Shown: one piece after another, positions 18,670 to 26,698 of the stretch
How the letters are laid out: every line of letters begins with the position of its first letter
Numbering within the stretch: position 1 is the first letter of the stretch
Assembly: GCA_032718475.1 (NCBI GenBank)
Contig: JAUCBJ010001869.1
Span: 1 to 26,698, forward strand
Origin: Nemertoderma westbladi
Taxonomy: Eukaryota > Xenacoelomorpha > Nemertodermatida > Nemertodermatidae
Reading direction: 5' to 3'
Length of the DNA: 26,698 nt
Made by a program: the position numbers and the translations under genes
The notes under the pieces: generated by a model
Database searches by the model: none
The model's input: only the letters and a program-made list of their open reading frames with translations
What the model was told of the DNA's origin: nothing

Positions 18670-19640
18670 AAAACAATCAACTAAATACAATAGAACAGGT
18701 TACAGAACAGGTGCCATCCAGAGTTGAACCAATTAGGTTGAACGAGCTGTATGCCTCGCAGTTGATCATGCTGTTTCTCCACTTTTTGTTTATAAGGATG
18801 TAATCCAGTTGTGGTTTGGTTCCATTAGGGTATTGAAAGGTCCATAGCTTCCCCTTACTCTTTTCGAATGTGTTGTTTGTTGGTATCAATTCACACTCTT
18901 CCGTTAGGTCTAAAAGTAAATACCCATTTCTGTTAGAACTGGTGTTATAGGTGTAACCCTTGATGTCTTCTGGGCCAATTTGTGCATTCAGGTCACCAGC
19001 AATGACTAAAACAGTGTGTTTCGGAATGTCCTTTATAAGTCCAGTCAGTTCTTCATAATACTTGACTGCTTGTTCTGGCTCTGAGGCATTGGCTGGACAG
19101 TAGCAACATATAACTGTTGTCTTGGGATTCCCATCAAATATTGTGATCATAACCCAGGAATTTATAGATTCGATGTTGTTTAGTTTAGGGTCTTAAGTGC
19201 AAATAGGCTTAGCAGAATTCCTAGTCCACCAATTGATGCATTGGCCGAGTTTCTTACTGCTGAGCTTGTTACTAACGTCCATCCAATTCCAATGTCATTG
19301 TACTTCATGGCAGTGTATTCATGACAAATCCGATGTTCTTGGATGCAGATGATGTCGATGTTATATTCCATTGCCAGAGCCACCATGTCACCCTGTTTGC
19401 TATGTGAGTTCAGCATGCATGTGTTCATTGTAGCAATCTTTAGTGTCTTTTTACGTTTCAACAGGTTGGTTTTTTTTCTTTTCTGTCTTCTGTTCCAGTA
19501 GCCAATTTATCAACTCCAGCCTGGTGTACCACTGAGGGACGCGGTCCTTGTTTTCCATTGCGACGACCGCGCCGGTATTTAACCTGGAGGGTACTCATAC
19601 TCATATCTTTCAGTTGCGAGAGTAAACCGCTTGTGTTCGC
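18670..19640 (-). pseudogene. LINE-A-type endonuclease domain, frameshifted and 3'-truncated
   Basis: Minus-strand coding for the N-terminal part of a LINE protein. A short basic leader from an ATG near 19604 (STLQVKYRRGRRNGKQGPRP) is followed by an AP-type endonuclease in two frames. The upper part (19180-19461) has IATMNTCML and the catalytic Glu in IICIQEHR. The lower part (18677-19150) has VICCYCPAN, the catalytic Asp-Asn pair in IAGDLNAQIG, and LDYILINKKW. Frames break near 19465 and near 19170-19190. The final SDHR motif is missing, so the domain is cut at about 18680. The style matches the endonuclease usually found with LINE-A-like reverse transcriptases; membership of the same family is inference. 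Confidence 0.8.
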
Positions 19641-19661
19641 AACTCTTTCTTGCGTCGAATG

Positions 19662-20316
19662 GAGTTACCATCACCCCATCATCATTATGATGATCTAAGG
19701 ACATACATTGAACATGTCAACCACAATTATGAACAAGAATGGCGCAAGTGTGTCTCCTTGGAGGACTCCCCATAATACTTCAAATGGTTCTGTGTCACCA
19801 TCAACAGTAGACACAAATGTTGTCGAACCATCGTATACTGATCTGATTGCTGCAATAATTTCATCAAGAATCCCATATAATGAAAGTATGTTGAACATAC
19901 ACGTGAGCGAGAGACTGAATCAAAGGCCTTGAAGAAGTCAACAAAGAAACAGGCAGCCTGTCTTTCTTTTTTGACAACTCTTCAATTATCCTTCTAATTG
20001 CCAAAATGGGCTCCATGGTCCCACGACCTTTACGGAACCCATTCTGATTTCCACGGAGCAGTCTCTCAATGGGATCCCTGATGGTATTTAATAGAATTCT
20101 ATTGTATAGCTTTGCAGCAATCGAGATCAATGAGATTCCCCGAAAAGAATCATAGAGTGTTAGGTTGCCCTTCTTGGGAACTGGCACCAACTTATTTGGT
20201 TTCATTTCTTGTGGGACTCTTGTTGTTCGGTACATGTCTAATATGATGGGATAGATGAGCTTTAAACACTCAGGTATTTTAAAGAACTAAGGTTGAACAC
20301 CATCTACTCCACTGGC
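19662..20316 (-). pseudogene. LINE-A reverse transcriptase fragment, proximal to the foldback insertion
   Basis: Nearly identical to 6764-7420 of LINE-A, covering MYRTTRVPQEMKPNKLVPVP, the QNGFRKGRG segment, motif A and motif B (GVLQGDTLAPFLF). Small indels near 19713, 19900 and 19950 shift the frame, so it is not functional. At 20316 the similarity stops inside CTCCACTGGC and resumes at 26512. At 19662 it ends abruptly at GGAGTTACC and is joined to the endonuclease fragment, which for a normal LINE should lie on the other side. Confidence 0.9.
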
Positions 20317-20600
20317 GGATGTAGGACAATTCGGTCCTGGACAATTCGGTCCAGGACAATTCGGTCCGGACAATTAGGTTCCCGGACAATTCAGTCCGGA
20401 AAATTCGGTTCCAAAACACTAAATAAATGGGACCGAATTGTCTGGGACCGAATTGTCCGGGACCGAATTGTCCGGGATCGAATTGACCAGGACCGAATTT
20501 TCAGGGACCGAATTGTCCGGGACCGAATTGTCCGGGACGGAATTGTCCAGGACCGAATTGTCCGGGACGGAATTGTCCGGGACCGAATTGTGTGGTCCTG
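20317..20600 (+). repeat. Left foldback arm
   Basis: About five GGACAATTCGGTCC units in forward orientation (20324-20412), then a spacer CCAAAACACTAAATAAATGG, then about eleven units in reverse orientation (GGGACCGAATTGTCC, 20430-20597). The arm is therefore itself a large inverted repeat. Each unit has GGAC...GTCC half-sites around AATTCG. Confidence 0.9.
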
Positions 20601-20626
20601 AAAGCAACTTTTTAGTGCTTTTTTGA

Positions 20627-21275
20627 TATTGGTGAATGTTCTAGAACATTCGTAGATATATTTTTATATGGTAGCTAGTGTTTTTTTACTAGCTATAATT
20701 TTTTTAAATTTTAAAAATACTGTATCTTTTTAATTATTGTTATTCGTAAGTGTTCGAGAACATTATAATATATTAATTATTAAGGTGTAGCTTGTGTTTT
20801 TTTTTACTAGCTAGCATTTTCTTGAAATTATAAAAAATTTTGTAAAAACATTGATATTTCAGAATTAGGCCCAAACTGTCTCAGAATATATTAATTACCA
20901 AAAATAGTGATGATATTATAACAGTTTAAGCTGAACAGAACATTGTGTGGCGGTACAGTTTTTTTAATCTTAATTCACCAAAGTGTCCCTGAATCAGATC
21001 CAACTATTATCTAGGATAATAATTTAGGCTTGTTAACAAACCAAAAACACATATACATACGTAATATATATATAAAAAATCAGTTTTAAACAATTTAAAT
21101 ACATACTATTACTAGCTAGTAAATAATTCATAAGCTCCATAAAAACACCATAGCTACCATAACTAATAATATTAACAAAAAAAAGTAAAATTTTTTTGTT
21201 TTCAACAACATACTAGCTAGTAAATATACACTAGCTACCATATAATAATATCTATTAAGGTTCTAGAACATTCAA
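20627..21275. mobile_element. AT-rich inverted-repeat element nested in the foldback transposon
   Basis: GAATGTTCTAGAACATTC followed by TATATGGTAGCTAGTG and TTTACTAGCTA at 20630-20697 is repeated in inverted orientation at about 21210-21272. A second, more diverged pair lies inside (20745-20820 and 21100-21170). No coding capacity; probably a MITE. No target duplication could be assigned. Confidence 0.65.
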
Positions 21276-21561
21276 CATTAAAAAAATTAAGTAAAATTAC
21301 ACGTACAGTAGGTCAATTCAATAAAATATTCATAAAAATAACAGAACAGTACTATAAAATTGTGCAACGTGCTTGTATTTAAAATGGTTTAGCTATATAA
21401 ATAGTCAAGTAAAATTCACAAAAATAACAAATAGTTCCGAAGTAAAATGATTGGATTAAAATTATTATAATGTACAATATTTACTAAAAGACTAAAAATT
21501 CAGTAAAATTTCATAAAACATCAAAATATAAAATGGTTTGGTGTTTGATTATGATGAATGA

Positions 21562-24270
21562 TTATGGGTTGAGTAGGTCATCAAGATTCGGGAGACACAA
21601 GTTACAATTCATTTGGACACAATTGCAGTTTAATCTCCATGTAAAATTTATATCTACGTCATATCGTTTATGGAAATGTCGCCCTAATAGGTCTAGGAGG
21701 ACCCGAGCCTTTAGTCCAACATGGTTAAAAAATTCAGTTCGCGATGGTAACTGATTAGCTAGAAGCGGCGCACGGAACCAAAAATTTTGCTTCGAAATGC
21801 ATTTCCGTGGTTGCGATATATCGAATGAAAGGTGATTTGTACTACAATCTTTACTTTGACGTGCTGCGTCCAGTCGATGTCATATTTATTATTTATTATT
21901 TTTGATAGTGTTAGAAAGTCACATAATTGGAGGTATAAAGATATTGGGAGTATATTTAGTTTTAATAGTCTTTGTTTGTATGTATACTCATCACTGCCTA
22001 ATATACAAATTGTACTTCTGCGTTGGATGCTTTCTACCAGATGGGAATCAGTTTTGTTTGGATACCAGCAGGCCGACCCATATGGGTAACACCATGGATT
22101 TATACAAATTCAACTTTGCCTGAATAGGAAGTGTTGCTGCACAGTTTTTTCGGATTAATTCAAATACATTATTTCCCTTTTTATATTTCTCCTTGATATG
22201 CGCTGTCCAGGACAAATTAGACGTAATTGTTATTCCCAAATCTTTTTCTTTATCAACGCACGTTATTAATTTTGAGTTTATACTGCGCCCTTCAAGTTCC
22301 CCACAAAATACTATCTGCTTACACTTCGACTCATTGAATTCTAACCCGGCTTCCAGACCCCTTGTAACAAGTTGATAAATATCGAGTTGGGTGTTTATCG
22401 GTGATATTGACATTAATTTACAGTCATCTGCGAGAAGATAAGGGATGCTGACACCACAGACTTCTGGGAGGTCATTGTCCTCGATGAGGAAAAGATGAGG
22501 GAGAGATTCCTGAGCCATGCCACTATCTACGTCTCTAGCGGTGGATGTCGCCTTGCCAACCCTTACAGATTGAGTTCTTCCAGATAAATAACTACGAATA
22601 ATATACCAAAGATTTCCTCGTACTCCTATTCTCCACAACTTTTTAAGTAGGGATTCGTGGCTAACTGAGTCAAATGCTTTTTGAAAATCAAAGTAAACTG
22701 TCTCTACCGCCAACTGCCCATCATCCATACCTTTGTATACATTATACAAAAAAATAAGTTTTGTGATTGTTGATCTACATTTTCTAAAGCCATGTTGGGC
22801 GTTGTGTAGTCGCTCCCTCGCCTGTTCATATCCTGCAATGAATATACACCGTTCGAATACTTTCCCTGGGATTGCGAGAAGTGAAATCGGGCGGTACAAA
22901 ATTATTTTAATTTTACTCCCAAATCTCATGTTTCCACACAATCGGAAAATAGTTGACTTTTTTCAGTATTTTAAATATTGTAGACAAAGAAGGTGCAAGG
23001 ACTTTCGCTAACGATTTAAGAATTCCAGGCGAAATATTATTTGGTCCACGGGATTTAGTAACATCAAGAGCGGACAGAATATTCTCCACGGTCTCTACCG
23101 AAACATCATAGTTGCTGGGCGTTGTGAAGTTTGGGGGATCAACAATATCAATTGGAGGGGAGACCTTGCTAGTAGGTAGTCGAGGTGTTTTAAAAACAGA
23201 TTGGAAAAATTCATTAAAAAGCTCAGCTTGTTCAATGACCGTGGAGGCAATGTGATTTCTGTAATGCAAAACTGGGGGTAGTTGTGATGATCTGCGGAGA
23301 CTTTTAAAGTATTTAAATAAGTGTCTCATCGATCTCGAGTTTGAAAGGCGTGTCTCATATTGCGCTTGATCTTCTATAATGTCACTTACAATGTCTTTTT
23401 GGAGTTGATCAAATTTCATCTGTAATGTAGGTGCAGGTGATTTATATTTAGAGGTTTTCCGTTGTACTGTATGTAGCTATTTTACTTTGTGGGATGTTTT
23501 TTGTGAAATCCATGGTGGTTGAGATGCCCTGTGGATGGTCCGTTTTGGTACACAACTGTCAATTACTTTATATATCCATTTGTACCACTTTTCAATAATC
23601 AAGTCATAATCCACCACATTATCTACTATAGGAGATTCTAACACAAATGGATGTGCGGTGCAAACTTGAGTTGCTTTCAGTACGTCGATTTTGCAAAAAC
23701 TGTAATATACCATCGTATGTGAATCATATTCGCACTGTGTTTGTGTGTTCTTCACAGATCGTAGGTTTAATAAGCAGACGACAGGGTCATGATCCGATTT
23801 GATTTGATATGCATTCAACTGTCTGGTAAGATTATTGTCAATTTCCGTATTGAGAACTGCAGTGTCAGTAAGTGCGATAAAAACATCAAGGGTATTAGTG
23901 TTAGGTGCTTAAGCGATATGGGCACTTCTCAGGGGGGTTGTATATGCACAAAATTAAACAACGCCAAGCATTAAAATTGCACTGACAAATCGCAACAGAT
24001 GATGCAAGAGGTTTAGAAGCACCCGGGATCTCTTCGGAGTGTAGTTAATCCCAGATTTTATTGCAATAAGGACACACACCACCATGAGAAGACACCCCAT
24101 TCTCACTCACTTCACGCTCGGTATGTACTAAATTATAACCTGAGAAAAACAATTCACGATCTAGGATATCAGTCGTTAACCACGTTTCAGTTATACACAA
24201 TATACAATAATTATGTAAAAAATTAAATTTGCTAAACTTTTACGTCTGTGTAGATTGAGGAGACTACTTG
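21562..24270 (-). pseudogene. LINE ORF2: endonuclease remnant, reverse transcriptase and C-terminal domain
   Basis: The endonuclease remnant (about 23960-24215) shows ITETWLTTDILDRELFFSGY and GGVCVLIAIKSG, then a break. The block 23818-23477 opens with SDHDPVV, the last endonuclease motif. The reverse transcriptase runs through 23419-22913 (SRGPNNISPGILKSLAKVLA) and 22941-22048, with YRPISLL, QHGFRKCRST, motif A Asp in VYFDFQKAFDSV, a corrupted motif B (DSGMAQES), motif C as LADD, and KDLGITITSNLSWTAHI. In another frame 22070-21562 continue as CWYPNKTDSHLVESIQRRS, then LLKLNILPISLYLQL and FFNHVGLKARVLLDLLGRHF, to a stop at 21562-21564. At least four frame breaks make it non-functional. Confidence 0.82.
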
Positions 24271-24272
24271 CG

Positions 24273-26056
24273 TTATATAGCAATTAGTTCGCAGTGACAT
24301 GATATAATTGGCACATCTGGTGAGGTATGGGATGCAGTATGCAGAGTCTCTGGAGACTCGTCCGCCACCTGAGACCCAACAGTCTCTGGATACTTGACAA
24401 CTCCCTCAGACCCGACAGTCTCTGGAGACCCGACCACTCCCTCAGACCAGACTATCTCTAGAGACTCGATAGCCCCCTCAAACCCGATTGTCTCTGGAGA
24501 CTCAACCGCCCCCTCAAACCTGACAGTCTCTGGAGACTCAACCGCCCCCTGAGACCCGACAGTCTCTGGAGACTCGACCGCTTCCTCAGACCCGACAGTC
24601 TCTGGAGACTCGACCGCCCACTGAGACACGACAGTCTCTGGAGACTCGACTGCTCCCTCAGACCCGACAGTTTCTGGAGACTCGACCGCCCCCTGAGACC
24701 TGACAGTCTCTGGAGACTAGACTGCTCCCTCAGACCCGGCAGTCTCTGGAGACTCGACCGCCCCCTCAGACCTGACAGCCTCTGGAGACTCGACCGCCCC
24801 CTGAGACCTGATAGTCTCTGGAGACTCAACCGCTCCTTCAGACCCGACAATCTCTGGTGACTCGACCGCCCCCTGAGATCCGGCAGTCTCTGGAGACTCA
24901 ACCGCTCCCTGAGATCCGACAGTCTCTGGAGACTCTACCGCTCCCTCAGACCCAACAATCTCTGGAGACTCGACTGCCCCTTCAAACCCGACACACACTG
25001 GAGACTCGACCGCTCCGCGCCCCCTGAGACCCGACAGACTCTGGAGACTCGACCATCCCCTCAACCATCCTCCTTGAACTGGTAGAGATCCCTGAGTTCC
25101 GTAAGGAGACTCATTACGATGGTTCAGTTTAGCAGCATCTATAACTTCTATCCTGTATATAACCCCACGTTTATCAGGATGTGATTTCTGTAGATTACGA
25201 CGTTCTTCTCTTAGTTGGTATTGATAATTGGATTGTAGTGTAATCGGGCGATATATATACGTTGTTGTAGCGTTGTGATTGACATAGCTGGCGCGATTTC
25301 CGAAGTAAGGTTGCTCTCATATTTGGAGATAAGGTGACCACCATTGTTTGCGTCCCGTTATCTTTAATTTTACCCACCCGTTTAGTGGACATATCCATAT
25401 CTGTAGATACCAACTAAATGCAATATCAATATCAATCACAAGCTGGTTATCATCGTCCTCTACTGAAGTTCCGCTAACAACAATATTATCTTTACGAAGC
25501 TGTTGTTCTATTTCTTCGCCCTTAAGAACTTGATTAGAAGATTCGTGGGAGTTATTGCTGCATTTGGACTTATGGGAGGATGGAACTTCATTCCATTCAC
25601 CATCATCTTTAAGATCGAGGGGGAATCAAGTCCGTCCAGTTTCCAATGTAGATCCTCCACACTGGTCTCAATCTCAACTCGCAATTCCTTAAGTCTGGTA
25701 TTTACTAGTTGTCGGTTGTCATTTATAATTTTTTGGATATTGGTCGACTTCTCTTCAGCAGCATCAAGTTGTTGCTGAAATTCAAGAAGTTTATCATCTA
25801 TGCGAGACTCCAAATCTTCTAAATCTTTTGATGTTCGAGACAACCGTTGCCCAACACATCGACCACAATAAAAGTCAACTCGGCCAAAGTCTGTTCCGTT
25901 CGCGGCGATACATATCATTGACATTTCACAGTTCGCACCCGAGCAGCAAACTTCTATCTCTTCACTGCTGTCGTTTCTTTGGTTTGAAGGTACCGGAACA
26001 GCTTCAACATTAGCGGGAGGTGCTATCTTTGCTGACTTTGCAACACACTTTACCAT
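24273..26056 (-). pseudogene. LINE ORF1 protein with zinc-binding region, coiled coil and 12-residue repeats
   Basis: The first 182-codon block (26056-25508) contains a Cys-rich segment (VCCSGANCEMSMIC ... VDFYCGRCV) that could bind zinc in a PHD-like way. It is followed by a coiled coil (DLEDLESRIDDKLLEFQQQL onward). After a frame break near 25430 the next block (25413-25195) reads RVGKIKDNGTQTMVVTLSPN and VYISPDYTTIQ, the style of the C-terminal nucleic-acid-binding domain of CR1-like ORF1 proteins. It continues through KRGVIYRIEVIDAAKLNHRN to about 25080. The frame then enters about twenty copies of a 12-residue repeat and stops near 24273. One TAG (near 24717) and a frameshift near 25015 interrupt the repeats. 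ORF1 proteins bind the LINE RNA as chaperones. Confidence 0.7.
24346..25062 (-). repeat. 36-bp coding minisatellite, about 20 copies
   Basis: Unit on the plus strand TCTCTGGAGACTCGACCGCC followed by CCCTCAGACCCGACAG; on the minus strand it encodes SPETVGSEGAVE. The period of 36 keeps the frame, and most differences are single substitutions. It lies at the 3' end of LINE ORF1, directly before ORF2. Confidence 0.92.
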
Positions 26057-26287
26057 ATGATTTAAACAATAAGATATTGCTTGACATTTTATTTGTTTAA
26101 CAGTTTAATGTACATAAATAATCGATTCTAGACATATGTTATATTGTACAATATAAACTGCTTTATAAATTCAATAGCGTAAGATATTTTAGATAAATTT
26201 GTGCATTTTAATCTCACTAGGGGGCGACCCCGTCACATTATCGTGTAAATCCATTTTAATAATAATAATAATAATACCAATTAAATT

Positions 26288-26511
26288 TGGTCCTGGACAA
26301 TTCCGTCCCGGACAATTCGGTCCCATTAATATGTATGTTTTGGGACTGAATTGTCCTAGTCAGTATATGGACAAATGGGTCCTGGACAATTCGGTCCCGA
26401 ACAATTCGGTCCCGAATTGTTCGAAATTAATGGGACCGAATTGTCTGGGACCGAATTGTCTGGGACCGAATTGTCCGGACCGAATTTTCCAGGACCAAAT
26501 TGTTCTGCTTC
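26288..26511 (-). repeat. Right foldback arm
   Basis: Mirror of the left arm with fewer units. Forward and reverse GGACAATTCGGTCC units occur at 26290-26325, 26373-26410 and, reversed, 26429-26495. A spacer ATTAATATGTATGTTTTGGGA near 26325-26345 corresponds to the left spacer (AAAACA...AATGGG) in inverted form. An extra small palindrome, CCCGAATTGTTCG, lies near 26410. Confidence 0.85.
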
Positions 26512-26698
26512 CTCCACTGGCACAATTGGTTTTAATGCTCTTTGCAGCAGCCTTCCCTTCTGCAAAGAAGATATCGTCAATGGGAATATCTGGGAGTACA
26601 GACTCAGACACTTTTACTTCTATAAAGTTATCAGGCAATACCCTGTCATTATTGAGGAGCTTTTAAAGTGGGCCTTCCAACCATTGAGACGATCGGCT
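26512..26698 (-). pseudogene. LINE-A reverse transcriptase fragment, distal to the foldback insertion
   Basis: Matches 7412-7608 of LINE-A closely, encoding PDNFIEVKVSESVLPDIPI and KAAAKSIKTN. It starts with the second copy of CTCCACTGGC, so it is the other half of the LINE copy ending at 20316. It continues beyond the right edge of the window. Confidence 0.9.

Larger units (their letters stand above)
21562..26056 (-). mobile_element. CR1/L2-like LINE, nearly complete but decayed, inside the foldback transposon
   Basis: On the minus strand ORF1 (26056 to about 24273) precedes ORF2 (about 24280 to 21562), the normal LINE order. Both are broken by frameshifts. The coding part fills most of the insertion between the foldback arms. 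The 3' untranslated region would lie in 21300-21561 and a short 5' untranslated region in 26057-26280, the latter including an AAT microsatellite at 26256-26275. Confidence 0.8.
20317..26511. mobile_element. Foldback-like composite transposon, 6.2 kb, with 10-bp target-site duplication
   Basis: The insertion splits a LINE-A copy. CTCCACTGGC stands both at 20307-20316 and at 26512-26521, while the uninterrupted LINE-A at 7411-7421 has it once. The left end begins GGATGTAGGACAATTCGGTC. The right end, in reverse complement, begins GAAGCAGAACAATTTGGTCC. Both continue as arrays of GGACAATTCGGTCC units, so they form terminal inverted repeats. Ends built of short tandem repeats with a target duplication of about 9-10 bp are the hallmark of foldback (FB) elements, related to MULEs. 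No transposase was recognised inside, so the class is inferred from structure. Confidence 0.75.

Noticed and set aside
20293-20626. Long open frames on both strands over the foldback arm, giving RDRIV or DNSVP repeat proteins
   Set aside because: The repeat unit has few stop codons in these frames. The frames exist on both strands and follow the array, so they are by-products of the DNA repeat.
24458-24901. A 147-codon frame encoding LQRLSGLRGRSS repeats
   Set aside because: It is another frame of the 36-bp minisatellite. The SPETVGSEGAVE frame is preferred because it continues to the ORF1 end near 24273, although the repeats are entered in this alternative frame after ORF1, which suggests a frameshift near 25015.
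24346-25062. Minisatellite considered as a CRISPR array
   Set aside because: There are no distinct spacers between repeats, the unit is coding and the genome is eukaryotic.
26221-26237. GGGGCGACCCCGTCACA resembling the LTR 3' end
   Set aside because: Only about a dozen bases match and the rest of the LTR is absent; taken as chance similarity.
1-26698. Prokaryotic features (operons, ribosome binding sites, terminators, phage genes)
   Set aside because: Gene structure with introns and animal-type mobile elements shows that this is a eukaryotic nuclear sequence.

Overview
The window looks like a non-coding-rich, transposon-dense stretch of an invertebrate animal genome. The evidence is three separate exons of an extracellular EGF-repeat protein with GT-AG introns of more than 4 kb, and several families of non-LTR retrotransposons, LTR elements and small DNA transposons. 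There are no operons, ribosome binding sites or other prokaryotic features. I cannot name the species; the repeat families fit a marine invertebrate such as a cnidarian, tunicate or echinoderm, which is inference only.

Layout, left to right. Positions 1-3136 are the 5' part of an LTR retrotransposon on the minus strand: LTR at 2588-3136, a short leader, then a Gag-like reading frame that carries an internal tandem duplication of about 870 bp and runs off the left edge. Positions 3137-5885 are AT-rich with no gene, holding one tRNA-like SINE head. A 5'-truncated LINE (LINE-A) with an intact reverse transcriptase frame lies at 5886-7935 (minus). From about 8155 to 17461 lies the host gene: three single-domain calcium-binding EGF exons on the minus strand (17339-17461, 12614-12739, 8155-8277), all with phase-1 boundaries. 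Their introns contain a solo LTR with target-site duplication (9268-9831), LINE remnants, several short LINE-A tails, a 92-bp palindrome, a TA-flanked MITE (13103-14096), a Harbinger-like element (14188-16016) and an adjoining piggyBac-like element (16020-17272). A second solo LTR with target-site duplication sits at 18077-18628.

The right third is the most unusual part. LINE-A family fragments lie at 18670-19640 (endonuclease) and 19662-20316 (reverse transcriptase). The reverse transcriptase piece is interrupted at 20316/20317 and resumes at 26512. The interruption is a 6195-bp insertion flanked by a perfect 10-bp duplication of the LINE sequence. Its two ends are arrays of short units of the form GGAC-AATTCG-GTCC in both orientations, so each end can fold on itself and the two ends form inverted repeats. 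This resembles foldback (FB/MULE-like) transposons. Inside lie a second inverted-repeat element and almost all of an unrelated, decayed CR1/L2-like LINE (ORF1 with a zinc-binding region, a coiled coil and about twenty 12-residue repeats; ORF2 with endonuclease and reverse transcriptase).

The only host gene seen is the EGF-repeat gene. Everything else recognisable is mobile DNA, much of it nested, so the window gives a readable relative order of insertions.
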